Both the position numbers and the translations under genes were made by a program. Below, piece after piece: positions 14,942-24,350 of a stretch of DNA of 64,000 bases. Under the pieces are notes generated by a model. The model had not been told where the DNA came from. It saw nothing but the letters and a program-made list of their open reading frames with translations, and did no database searches. This DNA comes from Stutzerimonas stutzeri (lineage in GTDB: Bacteria; Pseudomonadota; Gammaproteobacteria; Pseudomonadales; Pseudomonadaceae), in the NCBI RefSeq assembly GCF_009789555.1, contig NZ_CP046902.1, forward strand, positions 4,232,001 through 4,296,000. The letters are read 5' to 3'. How positions within the stretch are numbered: the stretch's first letter is position 1; each line of letters begins with the position of its first letter.

Positions 14942-15939
14942 AAGGTCGGCAGTCTATGGCTGCGCACTACGGCAATTAGGATCGGCGCGCCGATGAAAGC
15001 TGTGATAACGCCTACCGGCAGCTCATACGGCCGTACTAGCAAACGGGATAAGACGTCGGCAAATAGCACAATGCATGGCCCTATCAACATCGAAAGAGCA
15101 AAGGTTCGGCGAATGTCGGTACCGACCAGACGCCTTGCAATGAAGGGTACGACCAGGCCCACGAATCCAATCGGCCCAGCCGCAGCAGTGGCCGTGCCGA
15201 CCAATAGGGCCACTGACAGAAGCGTGATCAAGCGCGTCACCTGGGGGTGATGACCCAGCCCGCTCGCGACGCGCTCACCTAAAGACAGTGCGGCCAATGC
15301 TGGAATGAGGGGCAGAGCCAGCAACAGCCCGGCAATAAGCCCAGGTAGGCTCCAGCTGAAGGTATCCAATGGGCGTCCGGCCAGCGCGCCGATCACCCAG
15401 AAGCGCATCTCGTCCGCGGTCCGCTGATCCTGGAGCAACAGCATGTTGCTAAGCGCCATGAGCAATCCCGAGAACGCTGCCCCCGCGAGCACCAAGCGTA
15501 CAGAGTCCTCGCCCACGCCGCGCATCTGCGTCACCAACAACACCAGGACGCAACCTACGAGCGCTCCCCCAACGGCAACCATCAGGTTGATTGAGGCTGC
15601 GCTGGCGCCCAGGGCAATGGCCAGCACCACCGCGAACGAGGCGCCTGCGCTCACACCCATGAGACCAGGCTCGGCAAGAGGATTTCGCGTTACTGATTGC
15701 AGCAATACGCCAGCCGCGCCAAGTGCGGCGCCGACCAGTAGCGCCAGTTCTGTACGGGCCCAACGTAATTGATATAGGACGAACTGCGCCTGCTCATCAT
15801 CTGCGCCAGAAAGCGTAAGGAGACTCCGCGACACACTGACGTCGCCAGCCCCGAACACCAGGCTGGCGAGGCACAGCAGTAAAAGGCAAAGGCCTGTAAC
15901 TGCCAAAGCGCGCGATAAAGGAAGCCGGACGCTGTGCAT
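14938..15939 (-). CDS. FecCD-family iron-chelate permease, first subunit
   Basis: This 333-residue permease begins with a membrane helix (ALAVTGLCLLLLCLASLVFG) and carries the family stretch LLQSVTRNPLAEPGLMGVSAGA plus GPIGFVGLVVPFIARRL before the last helices. It forms a heterodimer with the following permease. Its ATG lies on the stop of the binding-protein gene upstream, giving a fully coupled operon of binding protein, two permeases and ATPase. Confidence 0.9.
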   Translation of the reverse strand: MHSVRLPLSRALAVTGLCLLLLCLASLVFGAGDVSVSRSLLTLSGADDEQAQFVLYQLRWARTELALLVGAALGAAGVLLQSVTRNPLAEPGLMGVSAGASFAVVLAIALGASAASINLMVAVGGALVGCVLVLLVTQMRGVGEDSVRLVLAGAAFSGLLMALSNMLLLQDQRTADEMRFWVIGALAGRPLDTFSWSLPGLIAGLLLALPLIPALAALSLGERVASGLGHHPQVTRLITLLSVALLVGTATAAAGPIGFVGLVVPFIARRLVGTDIRRTFALSMLIGPCIVLFADVLSRLLVRPYELPVGVITAFIGAPILIAVVRSHRLPTL

Positions 15940-16847
15940 CAGTCAAGTAATGCCTTTTCTACATCATCGAGAATGCGGTGTGCTGCGAGATAGCCCGCGC
16001 TGCTGCTCCATATCTGGCCATCGACCGACACGACATGATCATTTTTCACCGCACCCAAACGATTGAAGGCTGGCTGCTTGCGGGCTTCTTCCAGTGCCTT
16101 CTGACCATCGCTGTTAAGTGTCGCGAGGAAGATCCAGTCGGCGTCGGCCTTGCTGAGATTCTCCAGGCTGAGGATGTCCGTATGTGGCTTTTTCGTTTGG
16201 GTCGAAAGTTCGTTGGGCTTGAATCCCACGGCATCCAATAGCTGGCCAACAAACAGTTGGCTAGACATTATGAAAGGACCCTGAGGATTCCAGCGAATTA
16301 CGCTGACCTTGGGGCTACCGGACAGGCCTTCACGTAAAGCGACTAACCGGGCATCAATTTCATCTCTGAGCGCCGCGCCTTCGTCCTGCTTGTCCAGAGC
16401 CAGGGCGTAGACATCATTGACCGTACGCCAGTCTTGAAACGAACCGCCTTTCGGCACGATGGTTGGAGCGATCAGGCTGAGTCTGTCGTATAGCGTCTTA
16501 GGCAACTCAGAGGACGCCAGGATGAGGTCTGGCTGCAAATTCAGTATCGCTTCCAGATTCGGCTCGCGGACACTACCGACCAGCGCGATATTGCCGGCTT
16601 TATCCTTGAGGTAATCAGGCACATCGGTGCCCCCACGGCTCGCCAAGGCACCCACTGGCTGAACGCCAAGCGCAAGTGCCACATCCAACGCATTTTCATC
16701 AAGCGCAACCACACGCTGGGGTACACCGTTGAGCTTCACCGGGCCGTATACACTGGCGACGAAGCGTTCGGCAGCCTGCAACTGTGCGCAAGACAATAGT
16801 GTGCAAACTATTATTCCAGCTAACGCTCGGAACGAGAAATGACGCAT
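15939..16847 (-). CDS. periplasmic iron-chelate binding protein (FecB/FatB type)
   Basis: This 302-residue protein has an N-terminal export signal ending near AQLQA, or possibly a lipobox (LLSC). The rest matches class III periplasmic binding proteins, with PQRVVALDENALDVALALGVQPVG near the start and NLEAILNLQPDLILAS in the middle. It would deliver a ferric chelate to the two permeases encoded behind it. GGAG lies eight bases before the ATG. Fur control is expected for such operons, but I found no convincing Fur box. No TonB receptor is next to it. Confidence 0.88.
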   Translation of the reverse strand: MRHFSFRALAGIIVCTLLSCAQLQAAERFVASVYGPVKLNGVPQRVVALDENALDVALALGVQPVGALASRGGTDVPDYLKDKAGNIALVGSVREPNLEAILNLQPDLILASSELPKTLYDRLSLIAPTIVPKGGSFQDWRTVNDVYALALDKQDEGAALRDEIDARLVALREGLSGSPKVSVIRWNPQGPFIMSSQLFVGQLLDAVGFKPNELSTQTKKPHTDILSLENLSKADADWIFLATLNSDGQKALEEARKQPAFNRLGAVKNDHVVSVDGQIWSSSAGYLAAHRILDDVEKALLD

Positions 16848-17288
16848 AGGATGTACTCCTTGTGAACCCGTACTAGTAACTGCTGAAGCGAACCACTCAG
16901 AACCTCCGTCGAAGTTTAATGGAAATCAATCGCGTTTACGAGCATTTACGTTCATGACTGAATGTTTTAAATCTTCGTAGCCGTAGACGTTCATTCGTTA
17001 TCAATGGTGATGGTGACCCGCCTCGCTATGCCTGGCATGCCGCCAGCGCGATCAGTCCGGCGTCACCGTCGCTGGTGATTCTGATAGTTCGTTGAGCATG
17101 CGCTGGGTCAAGTTGGGCTCGCGCGCCTTCCATGAACCACGCCTCCGGAGCTGGCGGGGGCCGACACTCCGCATGGCTGACCTGCAAATCCAGCCGGCGC
17201 GCTTTCTGCTTGCGCGCGGAGCAACAGAACATTGGGTCGGCAGTCAGTGTCATTACCCGTACAGCGAACAAAACAACAAGGAACTGAC
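16848..17288. other. intergenic region between the divergent iron ABC operon and asparaginase gene
   Basis: No gene is supported. AT-rich patches near 16915-17010 should contain the minus-strand promoter of the iron operon; candidate Fur-like words (for example GTTATCAATGGTGATGG) are too weak to call. AAGGA before 17289 serves the asparaginase start. Confidence 0.4.
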
Positions 17289-18341
17289 ATGAAGAAGCGC
17301 TCTTTTTTATTAGCCGGGCTTTGCGCGACCTTGATTGGCAGCGCCTATGCGCAAGAAAAGCCTACCGTTCAGTTCATTGCCACCGGTGGCACGATTGCCA
17401 TGAAAATCGATCCGGTCAAGAACGCGCCTGTACCCGCGATATCCGGTGATGACTTGCTGGCCACCGTGCCTGAGGTGGCTGAGCTTGCAAAGATCGAAGT
17501 CACCAACCTGTCGAATGTGCCGTCTGACTACATGGACCCGCCGCGCTGGGTCGAGCTGTCGAAAGCAGTCGATGCTGCACTGACGCGTCCGGAGGTATCG
17601 GGTGTGATTGTTTCCCACGGCACCGATACGTTGGAGGAAACCGCATTCTGGCTGGACCTGACCGTTAACTCGGACAAACCCGTCGTGGTCATCGGCGCGC
17701 AGCGCAACGCTTCTTCCTCCGACTTCGACGGCCCCCGCAACCTGCTCAATGCCGTGCGCATTGCGGTTGATGAGCAGGCGAAGGGTATGGGCACGGTGCT
17801 GGCCATGAACAACCAGATCAATGCCGCACGCCATGTAACGAAAACCCATACGGCTAACGTAGAGACCTTTCAATCCGGCGATTACGGATTCCTGGGGGAG
17901 GTTTATCCCGACCGTGTGATCTTTGCCAGGGAGCCGCTGCGGCGCCAGCACATCGAAATCCGCACCGACACCATGCCCAAAGTGGAAATCGTCGCCATGT
18001 ACGGAGGCGCTGATGGCAGCCTGCTGCGCAGCGCCGTCGACCAGGGTGCAAAGGGAATCGTCGTCCAGGCGCTGGGCATGGGAAATATGAATCAGCCCAT
18101 GTTCGAGGCCGTCAAATACGCGCTGGGCAAGCAGATTCCGGTGGTGATCTCGACGCGCGTGTACAACGGACGCGTCATGGCCAACTATGGTTTTGAAGGC
18201 GGTGGGAAAACGACTGCCGATGCAGGTGCCGTCATGGCAGGGAATCTGAGCCCGCAGAAAGCACGCATTTTGCTGATGCTGCTCTTGCAAAGTGGAAAGT
18301 CGGGGCAGCAGGAACTACAGGCTGCATTCGACGCGATGTAG
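17289..18341 (+). CDS. ansB: periplasmic L-asparaginase/glutaminase
   Basis: This 350-residue type II enzyme hydrolyses asparagine, and probably glutamine, to aspartate or glutamate and ammonia. It has a clear signal peptide (MKKRSFLLAGLCATLIGSAYA), the first catalytic Thr in ATGGTIA and the second in VSHGTDTLEETA, and the C-terminal active-site stretch is present. AAGGA stands before the ATG at 17289. It is divergent from the iron operon and followed by a terminator at 18446, so it is monocistronic. Glutaminase activity is inferred from Pseudomonas relatives. Confidence 0.92.
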   Translation: MKKRSFLLAGLCATLIGSAYAQEKPTVQFIATGGTIAMKIDPVKNAPVPAISGDDLLATVPEVAELAKIEVTNLSNVPSDYMDPPRWVELSKAVDAALTRPEVSGVIVSHGTDTLEETAFWLDLTVNSDKPVVVIGAQRNASSSDFDGPRNLLNAVRIAVDEQAKGMGTVLAMNNQINAARHVTKTHTANVETFQSGDYGFLGEVYPDRVIFAREPLRRQHIEIRTDTMPKVEIVAMYGGADGSLLRSAVDQGAKGIVVQALGMGNMNQPMFEAVKYALGKQIPVVISTRVYNGRVMANYGFEGGGKTTADAGAVMAGNLSPQKARILLMLLLQSGKSGQQELQAAFDAM

Positions 18342-18445
18342 GGCTGGAACCCGCGCGACGGACCGAGCCAATTGAGCTGAGCGACTCGACGCCGCGCTAC
18401 GGCACGCTAAGCAAAAGGGCTGATCCCTTCGGTCGCTATCGATAG

Positions 18446-18475
18446 AAAAAAGCCCTGCATACGCGGGGCTTTTTT
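18446..18475 (+). terminator. bidirectional terminator after ansB
   Basis: AAAAAAGCCC and GGGGCTTTTTT arms around a TGCATACGC loop give a strong stem with A- and T-runs. It can end ansB on the plus strand and the small lipoprotein gene on the minus strand. Confidence 0.88.
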
Positions 18476-18510
18476 GTGTTCGTCTGGCGCTGCAATGCCA
18501 CGCAAACGGG

Positions 18511-18780
18511 TCAGCCGCGGATCAGCGTCGCCCCGTAGGGGACGTGGCGGCGGAGTTCGCGGCAATTGCCGGGCGGGGGCTGTTGGCCGGGCGCGCGGTC
18601 GGGATACCAGATGCGGCACTCGCCGGGAGGCGGCAGGTGTCCTTTCGGCACCTCATAGCCATGATCGCGATGCGAATGGCGGTCACGCTCGTATGGGCCT
18701 TCAGCGTAGGCAACGCAGCCCGCCAACGTCGTCGCAGTCATCGCGCCAAGCAAAATGCCGATCAGGGAAAGATGGGGCAT
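18511..18780 (-). CDS. small secreted lipoprotein with PPPGECRIWYP motif
   Basis: This 89-residue protein has an N-terminal signal with a lipobox (LAGC, cysteine 22) and a mature part rich in His, Arg and Pro. It carries two PPPG repeats around GECRIWYPDRAPG, a motif shared by many short Pseudomonas lipoproteins of unknown role. It is convergent with ansB and shares its terminator. Envelope location is inferred from the lipobox. Confidence 0.75.
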   Translation of the reverse strand: MPHLSLIGILLGAMTATTLAGCVAYAEGPYERDRHSHRDHGYEVPKGHLPPPGECRIWYPDRAPGQQPPPGNCRELRRHVPYGATLIRG

Positions 18781-18963
18781 GGTCGAACCTTCTCGTGAGT
18801 GAGCGTGAATGATAGCCCTGCCCGTCCGTGAAATCTGCCGAGGCTGGCAAGTCAGCGGTCAATGCTCGACGCGGCGGCGCGCGGCGCAGCCCCCATAGCC
18901 GGAGGCGAGGCCAGACACCGTAGGACGTCGCGACGACCGACCCGGAGACGCCGATGTAACCCG

Positions 18964-18993
18964 GCGAAAGCCCCGCCTAAGCGGGGCTTTCGC
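18964..18993. terminator. strong stem-loop downstream of the hydrolase gene
   Basis: GCGAAAGCCCCGC pairs perfectly with GCGGGGCTTTCGC over 13 bases with a CTAA loop. There is no long T-run, but its place 25 bases after the hydrolase stop makes terminator or 3'-end protection the likely job. Confidence 0.7.
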
Positions 18994-19018
18994 GTCGCAA
19001 CCGTGGCCGGTCAGCTCA

Positions 19019-20425
19019 TCAGCTTTCCGGACAGGCCGGGAGCAGCGCACGCGTCGGGATGCCTTCGTTGCGGGTGAACGAGCAGCCATACGCGGGATCA
19101 GCGACCACGCGCGGATTGAGGACGTCGTCGCCCGCAGGCTTGATACCCTGCTGTTCCCATTGCAGCATCGCGGCCATCGCTTCCACCTGCTCCTGGTAGC
19201 TGAAATCACAGTGGCTGGGCGCCCGGATTGCGCGTTGTACCAGCAGCTCGCCGTTGCCGTTTGCTTCGGCATTGCGGCGGTAGATCTGCTGGTGCTTGAA
19301 CGGCACGTAGAGGTCGCCCAGGGTGTGGATGCTCACCACCGGCACATCGAACTGGCCGTTGACCACGGGAATCCAGCGCAGACCGTCCGGGCGAATGCTG
19401 TTGGCGGGCGGGTGCCCGATCACACGGATGATCGAATCATTGAATTCACGCTCCTCGGCAGACATGGCCTTGCGCGTATCGAACTGGTAGCGCGTGCCGA
19501 GGTTGCCGGTCAACGAGTCAGCCAGGATGCCGACGACGGAGCCGTCTCGCCCGCCGGTATCCAGCACGACGCTCTGCAGGCTGGTGCGGAACCCTTCGGC
19601 AAAGATCGGACGGTCGCCGCCGCTCAGTTCGCGCACGATGCCTTCGAGCTTGAGCCCCTGGGCAGAAGGTTCGGTTGGGTAGGTGTTCCAGAGCGCACCG
19701 ATGATCTGTGGAAGCTTCGCCTGGAAATCGGTCGCCGGAAACGTGGTCGGGCCCAGGCCCGCCAGATGCTGCGCGGCCAGGGTGAAGTTCATCAGGTACT
19801 CGAATTCATACACGTCGCCGGTGACACCGCACATCGGCACCGAGCCGTCATACCGGACTCGATTGTTGGCGGTGGCATAGGTTTCCGCCTCCACCGCAGC
19901 CGCCGCCACATGGCCGCCCATCGAATGGCCGGTGATGTAGGTCTTGGACGGCTGGGACTTGCCAGTCAGGCTGCTAAAAGCCAGCGCCAGTGCATTGGTG
20001 TCTTCGATTCCGGCGCGTACATCGTAGTAGTTTTTGCTGTAACTGGACGCTGCCCAGGCATAGCCCTGTTGCAGGAGCCACGGGCGGATCGACGGCGGAG
20101 CGACGGTGAGTTCCGGGCCTGTTCCGCGGTAACCGTGGGCATACATCACCAGCATACCGTTCCAGTTCGGCGGCACTTCGATCTGGTAGGACGAGCCTTG
20201 GTAAATGCCGGTCCAGCGCTCGCTTGGCAGGCCCGGAAGAGCCGCCAGGGGGGATTCGATGGGAACGAAGGTACGCGAATCCTGTTCGCGCGATTCACTG
20301 TGGGACAGCGGTGGTTTGATCGGCCTTTCGCGCGCCTGGAGGTCGGCGGCGACCCCGAGGGTACCGACCAGCATCAGGCCGGCAGCGGCGCGCGTGCAGG
20401 CGGAAGCCAACTTACTTGCAAGCAT
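19019..20425 (-). CDS. secreted alpha/beta-hydrolase (esterase/peptidase-like)
   Basis: This 468-residue protein has an N-terminal signal peptide (ACTRAAAGLMLVGTLGVAADLQA) and an alpha/beta-hydrolase core. The nucleophile elbow is GHSMGG near residue 168, preceded by the oxyanion stretch YAHGYRGTG near 95, and a likely catalytic His is in APSHCDFSY near the C-terminus. The substrate is unknown. It stands alone between two gaps, with a strong hairpin just behind it. Confidence 0.82.
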   Translation of the reverse strand: MLASKLASACTRAAAGLMLVGTLGVAADLQARERPIKPPLSHSESREQDSRTFVPIESPLAALPGLPSERWTGIYQGSSYQIEVPPNWNGMLVMYAHGYRGTGPELTVAPPSIRPWLLQQGYAWAASSYSKNYYDVRAGIEDTNALALAFSSLTGKSQPSKTYITGHSMGGHVAAAAVEAETYATANNRVRYDGSVPMCGVTGDVYEFEYLMNFTLAAQHLAGLGPTTFPATDFQAKLPQIIGALWNTYPTEPSAQGLKLEGIVRELSGGDRPIFAEGFRTSLQSVVLDTGGRDGSVVGILADSLTGNLGTRYQFDTRKAMSAEEREFNDSIIRVIGHPPANSIRPDGLRWIPVVNGQFDVPVVSIHTLGDLYVPFKHQQIYRRNAEANGNGELLVQRAIRAPSHCDFSYQEQVEAMAAMLQWEQQGIKPAGDDVLNPRVVADPAYGCSFTRNEGIPTRALLPACPES

Positions 20426-20793
20426 ATGAATGTCCTCATTTATTGTTGTTCTATCGATGCGAGCTTTACCGCGATACCGCGCGCAAGCACAACGCGCACG
20501 TCGACTAACCGTGGCAGAAAGGTTCGACCTGTCAAACCCGACGGATGCTCAGCAGACGACCGGTGGGGTTCGTCTCGGAAATGGTGCGGGTGCCGCCATG
20601 CTTATAGTGACGATGGAGCCGACGTCGACGTTGCGAACATCTGTGCTGCCTGACGCAAAATGCGGCGTAGCAAGTCTGCAGACACATCGCCTCGATGCGA
20701 TCAAATCACCTGTCACGGCAACTCATAGACGTGGATACTGCACGGGGAACCGGAACGGCCGGCGCCTCTCATGCGTAAATCCAGGAGTATTCC
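20426..20793. other. 368-base gap between hydrolase and small lipoprotein genes
   Basis: It contains the divergent upstream regions of both genes. No family-like frame, repeat or clear promoter was found. AGGAG at 20783-20787 is the ribosome site of the next gene. Confidence 0.4.
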
Positions 20794-20961
20794 ATGAAAG
20801 CACAACCCGTTATGACTCGTGCAATGGCTGTCGTGCTGGCGGCCCTGTTGATGACCGGCTGCAGCCTGCGCTTGCCGGGTATCGGCATCGACATCGGTGA
20901 TGGAGGCGGCCACGGCGGCAATCACTGTCCGCCGGGCCAGGCGAAGAAAGGCAACTGCTGA
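20794..20961 (+). CDS. 55-residue lipoprotein ending PPGQAKKGNC
   Basis: A lipoprotein signal (VVLAALLMTGC, lipobox Cys23) is followed by a Gly/His-rich stretch and the C-terminal motif CPPGQAKKGNC, seen in many tiny Pseudomonas envelope proteins. AGGAG precedes the ATG. The function is unknown. The length (55 residues) is normal for this kind of protein. Confidence 0.75.
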   Translation: MKAQPVMTRAMAVVLAALLMTGCSLRLPGIGIDIGDGGGHGGNHCPPGQAKKGNC

Positions 20962-21206
20962 CGGCGCAGGACACCGGACCGAGTCGCGCTGCCTATCGGT
21001 CCGCATCGTTCGCCTGGCGACCGCCGTTCACACCTGGATCTGCCCTGACGCAACGTCAGGCCGTGCGGGCCAGCGTCCTCATGCAGCGCGCAGCCGGCCC
21101 GCATGACCCGAGCGCAAGGTCGGTCTTTGCCAGGCCTGGCCGACCTGCAACGCGGCAGGTGCAAGCTGCCGCGCTCGCCGCAGGGCCCGCCAGGCTCGGC
21201 GCGCGC

Positions 21207-23237
21207 TCAGAAGGCCAGGCGCATGCCAACCGTCAGGTTGCGCCCCGGTAGCAGCACCTCGTCCTTGATGAAGGACGTATGTTGGCGTGCCTTTTCGTCG
21301 AGCAGGTTGTTGGCCTTCAGATAGAGGAGGTAATCGGTCTGGCTCAACGAGCCGCCGTAGCTGAGGCCGGCGCCGAGCATGTTATAGCCGCCGGTTCCGG
21401 TCTCGTAATCGGCCAGATCATCCTGGCGTTGCACACGGTAGAACTCCAGCTGGCCATTCAGCGCCGTGGTAAACGCCTGGTCCATCCGCACACCGAGCCG
21501 ATCCGCCGGAATGCGCGGCAGATCGCCCTCGCCGTCTCGCAGTTTGCCGCGGACGTGATCGCCGAACAGCGTAAACGCGGTGCTATCGGTAGCCTGGAAA
21601 CGGACCTCCGCCTCGGCCCCGGTGAGGACCGCGTCGTGCTGGCGGTATTCGATCTCGCGGTAGCCGCCGCCAATGTCGTGGCCCGTGTCGGCGGCGTAAA
21701 TGAAGTCATCCACCTCGTTGCGGAAGAGGCTGACGCTGAAAGTGGTACGACCGGCGAACTTGCGCAGCGTGAGTTCGGAGTTGTGCGAGGTTTCTTCTTC
21801 GAGATCGGCGTTGCCCAGTTCGACCGTGCGAGTGGCCGCGTGCGGGCCGTTGGCATAGAGTTCCTCAGCCGTCGGCAGGCGTTGCGAGCGAGACAGGGAC
21901 AGACCCAGCGAATAGGCGGGTGCGAACGTCCAGACCGCGCCAGCCGATACGGACGTACCGCTATGGTCGCTGTCGCGCTGGCCATCGGCCTCGATATCCT
22001 GCCATTCATGCCGCAGCCCCACCTCATAGCGCCAGGCCCCGACGCTGTACTCCTCAAGCACGAACAGCCCGTGGTTGCGGGTCAGCGTTGGCGGTACGTA
22101 AGCCTCCTCCCCCAGAGCCTCGAAGTCGCGGCGCAGCGTTTGCGCGCCGACCACGCCGCGCCAGCCGAACAGCGGTTGATGGGTCAGCTCCAGGCGCGCA
22201 TCGGTGGCGTCATTGTTGAAGCGGGTCCCCACTTCTCCACCTTCGATCTCCTCATGTTGATAGTTGCTGTGGCCCACTCGCACACGCGCCAGCTCGAAGC
22301 CTGGCAGCGGGTCGCTCAGCTCACCGCGCAGGTCCCAGCGCTTCTGCCGCATGTCGATGTAAGGGACGCTGCCGTGCTCATGGTGGTCATGGTGGTCATG
22401 ATCGTCATGCCCATCGTGATCGCCGTGACCACCGCAATGCCAATCGCTGCCGTGCGTGTGGCAGTCCGCATGTTCATGGGCGAGCAGGCCGTAGCGATTG
22501 TTCTGCTCGCCATAGGCCATCCCGATGTAGCCCCGCTCGCCAATGAAACTTGCGCCCAGGGTGAAGCTATCGGTGTCGTTGTAGGAGCCCGCCTGCTTAT
22601 CCGGCGAACCCGGAATCTCGTACGCGTCGGCCTGGCGCTTGGCGCCCTCCGCGCGCACGGCAAAGTTGCCACTCCCTGCAGTGATCCCGAACACGCCAGC
22701 GCCTTCGTTCGCGGCACTATTGGCACGCAATTCCAGTTCACCCTCGTAGCCCTTTGTCGGGACATGCGTAGGGATCTTCTTGTCGATGACGTTGACCACC
22801 CCGCCGATCGCGCCGCCACCGTAGAGCAAGGTTGCCGGGCCTTTCAGGACCTCGATGCGCTCGGCCAGCAACGGCTCGCTGGTGACCGCGTGATCCGGGC
22901 TGATGGTCGACGCATCGAGCAACTCGATGCCATCGCTCAGCACTTTCACACGTGCGCCGTCCAGACCACGGATCACTGGCCGAGCCGCGCCGGCACCGAA
23001 GCTGCTGGAGCGCACGCCTGGCAGGCTTTCAAGCGTTTCGCCCAGGGTAGCCTCACGCCGCAGCACCAGCTCATCGCCCTCCATGACCGCTACCGGCGTG
23101 GTCATTTCATGACTCTGCTTGGCCAGGCCGCTGGCGCTGACCACGACAGGATCGAGTTGGACCGGTTCGGCGGCCCAGGCGGCGGGCACAAAGGCCAGGC
23201 CGACGGCCCAGGCCAGCGGGTGATGTTGCGGCTTCAT
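21207..23237 (-). CDS. znuD: TonB-dependent zinc receptor (ZnuD-like)
   Basis: This 676-residue outer-membrane receptor has a signal peptide (to about residue 22), a plug domain with VVVSASGLAKQSHEM and IRGLDGARVKVLSDGIE, and a 22-strand-type barrel ending in an aromatic/basic C-terminus (RNLTVGMRLAF). A loop at residues about 254-288 contains more than a dozen His plus Asp and two Cys, typical of zinc-capturing ZnuD. A Zur-type operator at 23328-23347 lies 90 bases upstream. The P. aeruginosa counterpart is PA0781, also next to the proline genes. The start at 23237 follows GGAG; a longer frame upstream lacks a signal peptide. Confidence 0.9.
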   Translation of the reverse strand: MKPQHHPLAWAVGLAFVPAAWAAEPVQLDPVVVSASGLAKQSHEMTTPVAVMEGDELVLRREATLGETLESLPGVRSSSFGAGAARPVIRGLDGARVKVLSDGIELLDASTISPDHAVTSEPLLAERIEVLKGPATLLYGGGAIGGVVNVIDKKIPTHVPTKGYEGELELRANSAANEGAGVFGITAGSGNFAVRAEGAKRQADAYEIPGSPDKQAGSYNDTDSFTLGASFIGERGYIGMAYGEQNNRYGLLAHEHADCHTHGSDWHCGGHGDHDGHDDHDHHDHHEHGSVPYIDMRQKRWDLRGELSDPLPGFELARVRVGHSNYQHEEIEGGEVGTRFNNDATDARLELTHQPLFGWRGVVGAQTLRRDFEALGEEAYVPPTLTRNHGLFVLEEYSVGAWRYEVGLRHEWQDIEADGQRDSDHSGTSVSAGAVWTFAPAYSLGLSLSRSQRLPTAEELYANGPHAATRTVELGNADLEEETSHNSELTLRKFAGRTTFSVSLFRNEVDDFIYAADTGHDIGGGYREIEYRQHDAVLTGAEAEVRFQATDSTAFTLFGDHVRGKLRDGEGDLPRIPADRLGVRMDQAFTTALNGQLEFYRVQRQDDLADYETGTGGYNMLGAGLSYGGSLSQTDYLLYLKANNLLDEKARQHTSFIKDEVLLPGRNLTVGMRLAF

Positions 23238-23327
23238 ACGACACTCCAGAGGAAAAAAATGCCTTCCGAGGCAGCTGTGCGGCACGGCGCACGGAAGCTC
23301 GCAAGGAGGTTATGACGGCCGCAAAAC

Positions 23328-23347
23328 ATAACATGTTATATCATAAC
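23328..23347. promoter_or_regulatory. Zur-type zinc operator upstream of znuD
   Basis: A perfect inverted repeat GTTAT-ATC-ATAAC (23335-23347) overlaps CATAACATGTTAT (23327-23339). Both fit the GTTATnnnATAAC core of gammaproteobacterial Zur boxes. It lies in the znuD promoter region, so zinc should repress the receptor. Confidence 0.82.
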
Positions 23348-23524
23348 GATTAAAGTATTTCAGGCCGACTCGCTCGCTTCGCGCCGTAGGGACGAACCAC
23401 ACGAATAGGCGAGGAAAAGGGCACAGTTTTCTTGCGCGGCCAGCGGGTTCAGGATGTACCGGCACGGGGTTGAGACGGTCGACAGCCGCTGCTATCGCAT
23501 GTCCGGCATGGCATCTGTGGATTC

Positions 23525-24082
23525 ATGCGAAAGCGCGCTGCGGGACCGCCAGTGACCGGGTGCGCAACGCTACACGTACGAAGCGGATCAGAGTTGGGCT
23601 GCGTTTCTTCGGTGGGCAGGTTCTGCTCGATAGGAAATGGCGTCATGATCGGTCTGGAGCGGTATACGCACCCTGCCGACTGGTTGAGCTCCAACCCGTT
23701 CATGTACAGCGCCGATAGCGCGGAACACTACACCCCCAACAGCACGAGCGCAGTGATCGGCCATGACGTCTGGATAGGCCTGGACGCCATTGTCATGGAC
23801 GGTGTTCGAATCGGCACTGGCGCCATCATCGCCACTCGTTCGGTGGTCACGAAAGACGTCCCCCCATACGCCATTGTCGCGGGCACTCCCGCCAAGATTA
23901 TCGGCTATCGATTTGACGAAGCGCTAAGGGAGAGACTGCTTGAAAGCCGCTGGTGGGATCTGGCTCCGGAAAAACTGAAGCTGTTACCGGCGAGCAACCC
24001 GCAAAGGTGCCTGGACATGTTGACGGCGTCTCGTGAGCCCTATGACTACAGATCGATCCGCATAGCGCACACAGACCTGTAA
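23525..24082 (+). CDS. hexapeptide-repeat acetyltransferase, N-terminus apparently shortened
   Basis: The 185-residue product has left-handed beta-helix repeats (IGHDVWIGLDAIVMDGVRIG, then TGAIIATRSVVTK) and ends the fold with YAIVAGTPAKIIGYRF, as in CatB-like O-acetyltransferases. The HPADWLS stretch near residue 50 fits the same family. Relatives usually have more N-terminal repeats; here only about 45 residues precede the conserved part, the first 20 look unrelated, and the ribosome site is weak. It could be a truncated gene or a short variant. The acceptor substrate is unknown. Confidence 0.7.
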   Translation: MRKRAAGPPVTGCATLHVRSGSELGCVSSVGRFCSIGNGVMIGLERYTHPADWLSSNPFMYSADSAEHYTPNSTSAVIGHDVWIGLDAIVMDGVRIGTGAIIATRSVVTKDVPPYAIVAGTPAKIIGYRFDEALRERLLESRWWDLAPEKLKLLPASNPQRCLDMLTASREPYDYRSIRIAHTDL

Positions 24083-24350
24083 TCGCGCGGTAAATCGCTC
24101 AGCGTACCGGCATGCCCGTTGAGTGACCAATCGAGGTTTTGAGCATTCAGCTATGCAGCTACTGGCGTTCAATAAGTTTAAACAACCGCGTCATTTCGAT
24201 GCAGGGGCGATGAGGAACACGGGTAGTTTCACATCGCCCCGCTCGCCGGCCTGCTTCCGCAAGGCGCTGCGTACAGCCGGCACCGCATGCCGGCAAGGCC
24301 CCACCCGGAGGCGGGAGCCGCCTAACCTGAGCTAGACGCCCACGAAATGA

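Noticed and set aside
16915..17030. Possible Fur box upstream of the iron ABC operon
   Set aside because: Only short AT-rich words resemble the 19-bp consensus; none is symmetric enough to call.
21279..23315. A long plus-strand frame antisense to znuD
   Set aside because: It mirrors the receptor gene in a GC-rich genome; the receptor has signal peptide, plug and barrel motifs, and the antisense product does not resemble any protein family.
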